From the NCBI GenBank assembly GCA_027003085.1, contig JALWYR010000089.1:1-6576 (forward strand): a stretch of DNA of 6,576 nucleotides. Direction: 5' to 3'. The stretch's first letter is position 1, and each line of letters begins with the position of its first letter. Origin of the DNA: Flavobacteriales bacterium (GTDB taxonomy: Bacteria; Bacteroidota; Bacteroidia; Flavobacteriales; Flavobacteriaceae). Under the pieces are notes generated by a model that had not been told where the DNA came from, ran no database searches, and saw only the letters and a program-made list of their open reading frames with translations. Positions 5,443-6,576 of this stretch are shown here, piece by piece. The position numbers were made by a program, and so were the translations under genes.

Positions 5443-6133
5443 TTTCCTAACCGTAGTATTTATTGCATCCGGCCCCTTGCACGGGCAAGAAAGCAAGGAT
5501 TTTAGCATGATGCCTTCCAATTATTTTGTTGGAAATTCATCCTACTCATTGAAAAAAGGCCAGGTATATTATGCCAATACTTGGCTGTTTTTCAATGATT
5601 TCTATTATGGCATTACCGACCACATTTCGGTTGGAACCGGCATGATGCCTCTGTTTTTGTTGGATGGAGCACCTACTCCCGTATGGATTAAAGCCAAAGC
5701 GGCTTATCCGATTAAAAAGAATATGTTCAACATAAGCGCCGGTATGCTCGGATCCAAAATATTGGATGATGAAATATCAACCTACTCAATGAGCTTTTTT
5801 GCCGGATTTACCGTGGGAGAGCCCCGTACCAATCTGAGTATTAACTACTATTATTCGGGCTTTGGAGATAAGAACACTGAATTCTTTTTTATGGAAGATG
5901 AGCACATAATTAATCTTTCCGGCCGTATTGGAATTACGCCCCGGAGTTTCATTATCTCGGAAAATTTCTTCGTAATAAATGAAACGGGCAGTTTGCATCT
6001 TATCGGCGTTCAAACGCTCTTCCAAGGTTTAATTCTGGATTATGGGCTTTTGATTCCCTTAAATCCTCCGGTGGAACATTTTTATGCCTTCCCATATTTG
6101 GGCGTCAAAATTCCGATTGGAAAAAATTGGTAA
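5426..6133 (+). CDS. Secreted, probably outer-membrane beta-barrel protein, unknown function
   Basis: The 235-residue product has a signal peptide (MKALLTF, hydrophobic core, PLHG) cleaved around residue 20. The mature chain has no other membrane helix. It has repeated short strands with aromatic and glycine residues, e.g. YYGITDHISVGTGMMPLFLL (60-79), MFNISAGMLGSKI (100-112), NLSINYYYSGFG (136-147), and an end typical of a last barrel strand (YLGVKIPIGKNW). This points to an outer-membrane barrel of a conserved Bacteroidota type with no assigned role. I do not know a substrate. It has its own promoter, and a truncated tandem copy with 44 of 57 identical residues follows 76 bp after the stop. 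The start is supported because the leader and ATG are identical in both copies. No strong Shine-Dalgarno is present. Confidence 0.8.
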   Translation: MKALLTFLTVVFIASGPLHGQESKDFSMMPSNYFVGNSSYSLKKGQVYYANTWLFFNDFYYGITDHISVGTGMMPLFLLDGAPTPVWIKAKAAYPIKKNMFNISAGMLGSKILDDEISTYSMSFFAGFTVGEPRTNLSINYYYSGFGDKNTEFFFMEDEHIINLSGRIGITPRSFIISENFFVINETGSLHLIGVQTLFQGLILDYGLLIPLNPPVEHFYAFPYLGVKIPIGKNW

Positions 6134-6134
6134 C

Positions 6135-6168
6135 TCCTAATAACCTTAGGATTATTCCGTACGGGAAT
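6135..6168 (+). terminator. Possible terminator region between barrel copies
   Basis: Two small hairpins follow the stop codon: TCCTAA (6135-6140) with TTAGGA (6146-6151), and ATTCC (6154-6158) with GGAAT (6164-6168). After the second comes a pyrimidine-rich tail, TCTTTCCTTCTCTTTTT. It could end the first gene's transcript or act as a partial stop before the second copy. Confidence 0.35.
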
Positions 6169-6186
6169 TCTTTCCTTCTCTTTTTG

Positions 6187-6226
6187 AAAACCACTAAAAA
6201 CCACTTGCCATGAAAGCACTATTAAC
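6187..6226 (+). repeat. 40-bp direct repeat, copy 2
   Basis: This is identical to 5403-5442. Just upstream the two loci share no obvious similarity, and no TAnnTTTG box is present before this copy, so the duplicated unit appears to lack its promoter. Confidence 0.85.
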
Positions 6227-6380
6227 CTTCCTGACCGTTCTGCTTATTGCATCCGCCCCCTTGCACGGGCAAGAAAGCAAGGATTACAACAACTTACCAT
6301 CCAAGTATTTTATTGGTAATTCATCCTTTTCGCTAAAAAAAGGGCAGGCATATTATGCTAACACCCTTTTATTATTTAAC
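6210..6380 (+). pseudogene. Truncated tandem paralogue of the beta-barrel gene, cut by an IS
   Basis: The first 57 codons match the preceding gene (44 of 57 residues the same), including the signal peptide, QESKD and SLKKGQ-YYANT. After N57 the similarity ends and three foreign codons lead to a stop at 6390-6392. The break coincides with the left end of an insertion sequence. A full-length copy would have about 235 residues, so about three quarters is missing here; the remainder may lie beyond the IS, outside the window. The stub encodes a signal peptide with no complete barrel and is probably non-functional. Because the reading frame stays intact up to the break, the insertion may be fairly recent. 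Confidence 0.8.
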
Positions 6381-6403
6381 CTAAAAACCTAAAATAAAAA
6401 AGG

Positions 6404-6476
6404 TGAAAAGTGGTGTAAAATGTTTATATTTAGGGTAATAAAATCAAAAAACAAAAACACCAAACACCACTTTTCA
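6404..6476 (+). promoter_or_regulatory. Inverted repeat around the transposase leader, with a promoter-like box in its loop
   Basis: TGAAAAGTGGTGT (6404-6416) is the exact reverse complement of 6464-6476, and the right arm ends one base before the ATG at 6478. The 47-nt loop contains TATATTTA (6425-6432), close to the TAnnTTTG -7 box. RNA reading in from outside would carry both arms and could fold over the start region. RNA begun inside the loop would lack the left arm. The pairing is seen; the regulatory role is inferred. Confidence 0.5.
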
Positions 6477-6477
6477 G

Positions 6478-6576
6478 ATGAAAAATACGAAGAAAAAATC
6501 AATCGGCAAAATCAAGACTGTAAATCACTCTTTTAAAGGAAGTAAGATTACCAAGTATGCTGGACTAAATCCTATT
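6478..6576 (+). CDS. Transposase N-terminus, IS1380-like (partial, runs off the window)
   Basis: Only the first 33 codons are visible. They encode a very basic start (MKNTKKKSIGKIK), then VNHSFKGSKITKYAGLNPI. The pattern 'SF...SKIT-YAGLNP' is how I remember the N-termini of IS1380-family (DDE) transposases in Bacteroidota. The catalytic residues lie beyond the edge, so the family is a recognition-based call. The ATG is preceded by the right arm of a 13-bp inverted repeat, not by a clear ribosome-binding site. It is oriented the same way as the barrel gene it interrupts, so read-through from that gene could reach it. Confidence 0.65.
   Translation, partial: MKNTKKKSIGKIKTVNHSFKGSKITKYAGLNPI

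Larger units (their letters stand above)
6380..6576 (+). mobile_element. Left end of an insertion sequence, IS1380-like, truncated by window edge
   Basis: The left boundary is placed at about 6380 because homology between the two barrel genes stops there. The end reads CCTAAAAACCTAAAAT, with a CCTAAAA word twice. A transposase frame starts about 100 bp in. The right end, the right inverted repeat and any target duplication lie outside the window, so the exact border could shift by a base or two. Confidence 0.7.

Overview
The window looks like a chromosomal segment of a Bacteroidota bacterium, most likely from the Flavobacteriia/Sphingobacteriia side; the genus cannot be told. Four things support this. 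There is a secreted protein with a type IX secretion (T9SS) C-terminal sorting domain. There is a cysteine-free type B ribosomal protein L31. The AT-rich promoters match the Bacteroidota -7 consensus TAnnTTTG, and one also has a TTTG -33 box 19 bp upstream. Start codons lack strong Shine-Dalgarno sequences.

Layout. Positions 1-1149 hold no convincing gene. This is a mosaic of inverted repeats and GC-rich palindromes, including a MITE-like element at 376-527 and a second dispersed-repeat type at 568-652. A 15-bp motif, TGTAAACATTGAAGG, occurs three times (one copy with one change), each time just before a different palindromic element. Next, on the minus strand, comes a two-gene unit: a small two-helix membrane protein (1904-1725) whose stop overlaps by ATGA the start of a 4'-phosphopantetheinyl transferase (1728-1150). 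A 14-bp perfect palindrome lies just upstream of this unit. Also on the minus strand are a 665-residue T9SS cargo protein (4048-2051), with a good promoter and an intrinsic terminator, and the type B L31 gene (4426-4172). L31 is divergent from a plus-strand gene for a surface lipoprotein with a probable beta-barrel (4549-5262). A secreted, probably outer-membrane beta-barrel protein follows (5426-6133). Right after it is a tandem paralogue (6210-) that is cut off after codon 57 by an insertion sequence. The IS begins near 6380, and its transposase, which resembles the IS1380 family, runs out of the window.

How it fits together. The right half is dominated by cell-envelope genes: a T9SS cargo, a lipoprotein and tandem barrel proteins. 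L31 and the phosphopantetheinyl transferase are housekeeping genes. No defence system, CRISPR array, tRNA or rRNA is visible. The points most worth a second look are the shared 15-bp motif in front of unrelated palindromic repeats, the hairpin around the transposase start with a promoter-like box inside its loop, and the duplicated barrel gene whose homology begins at about the predicted transcription start of the first copy.
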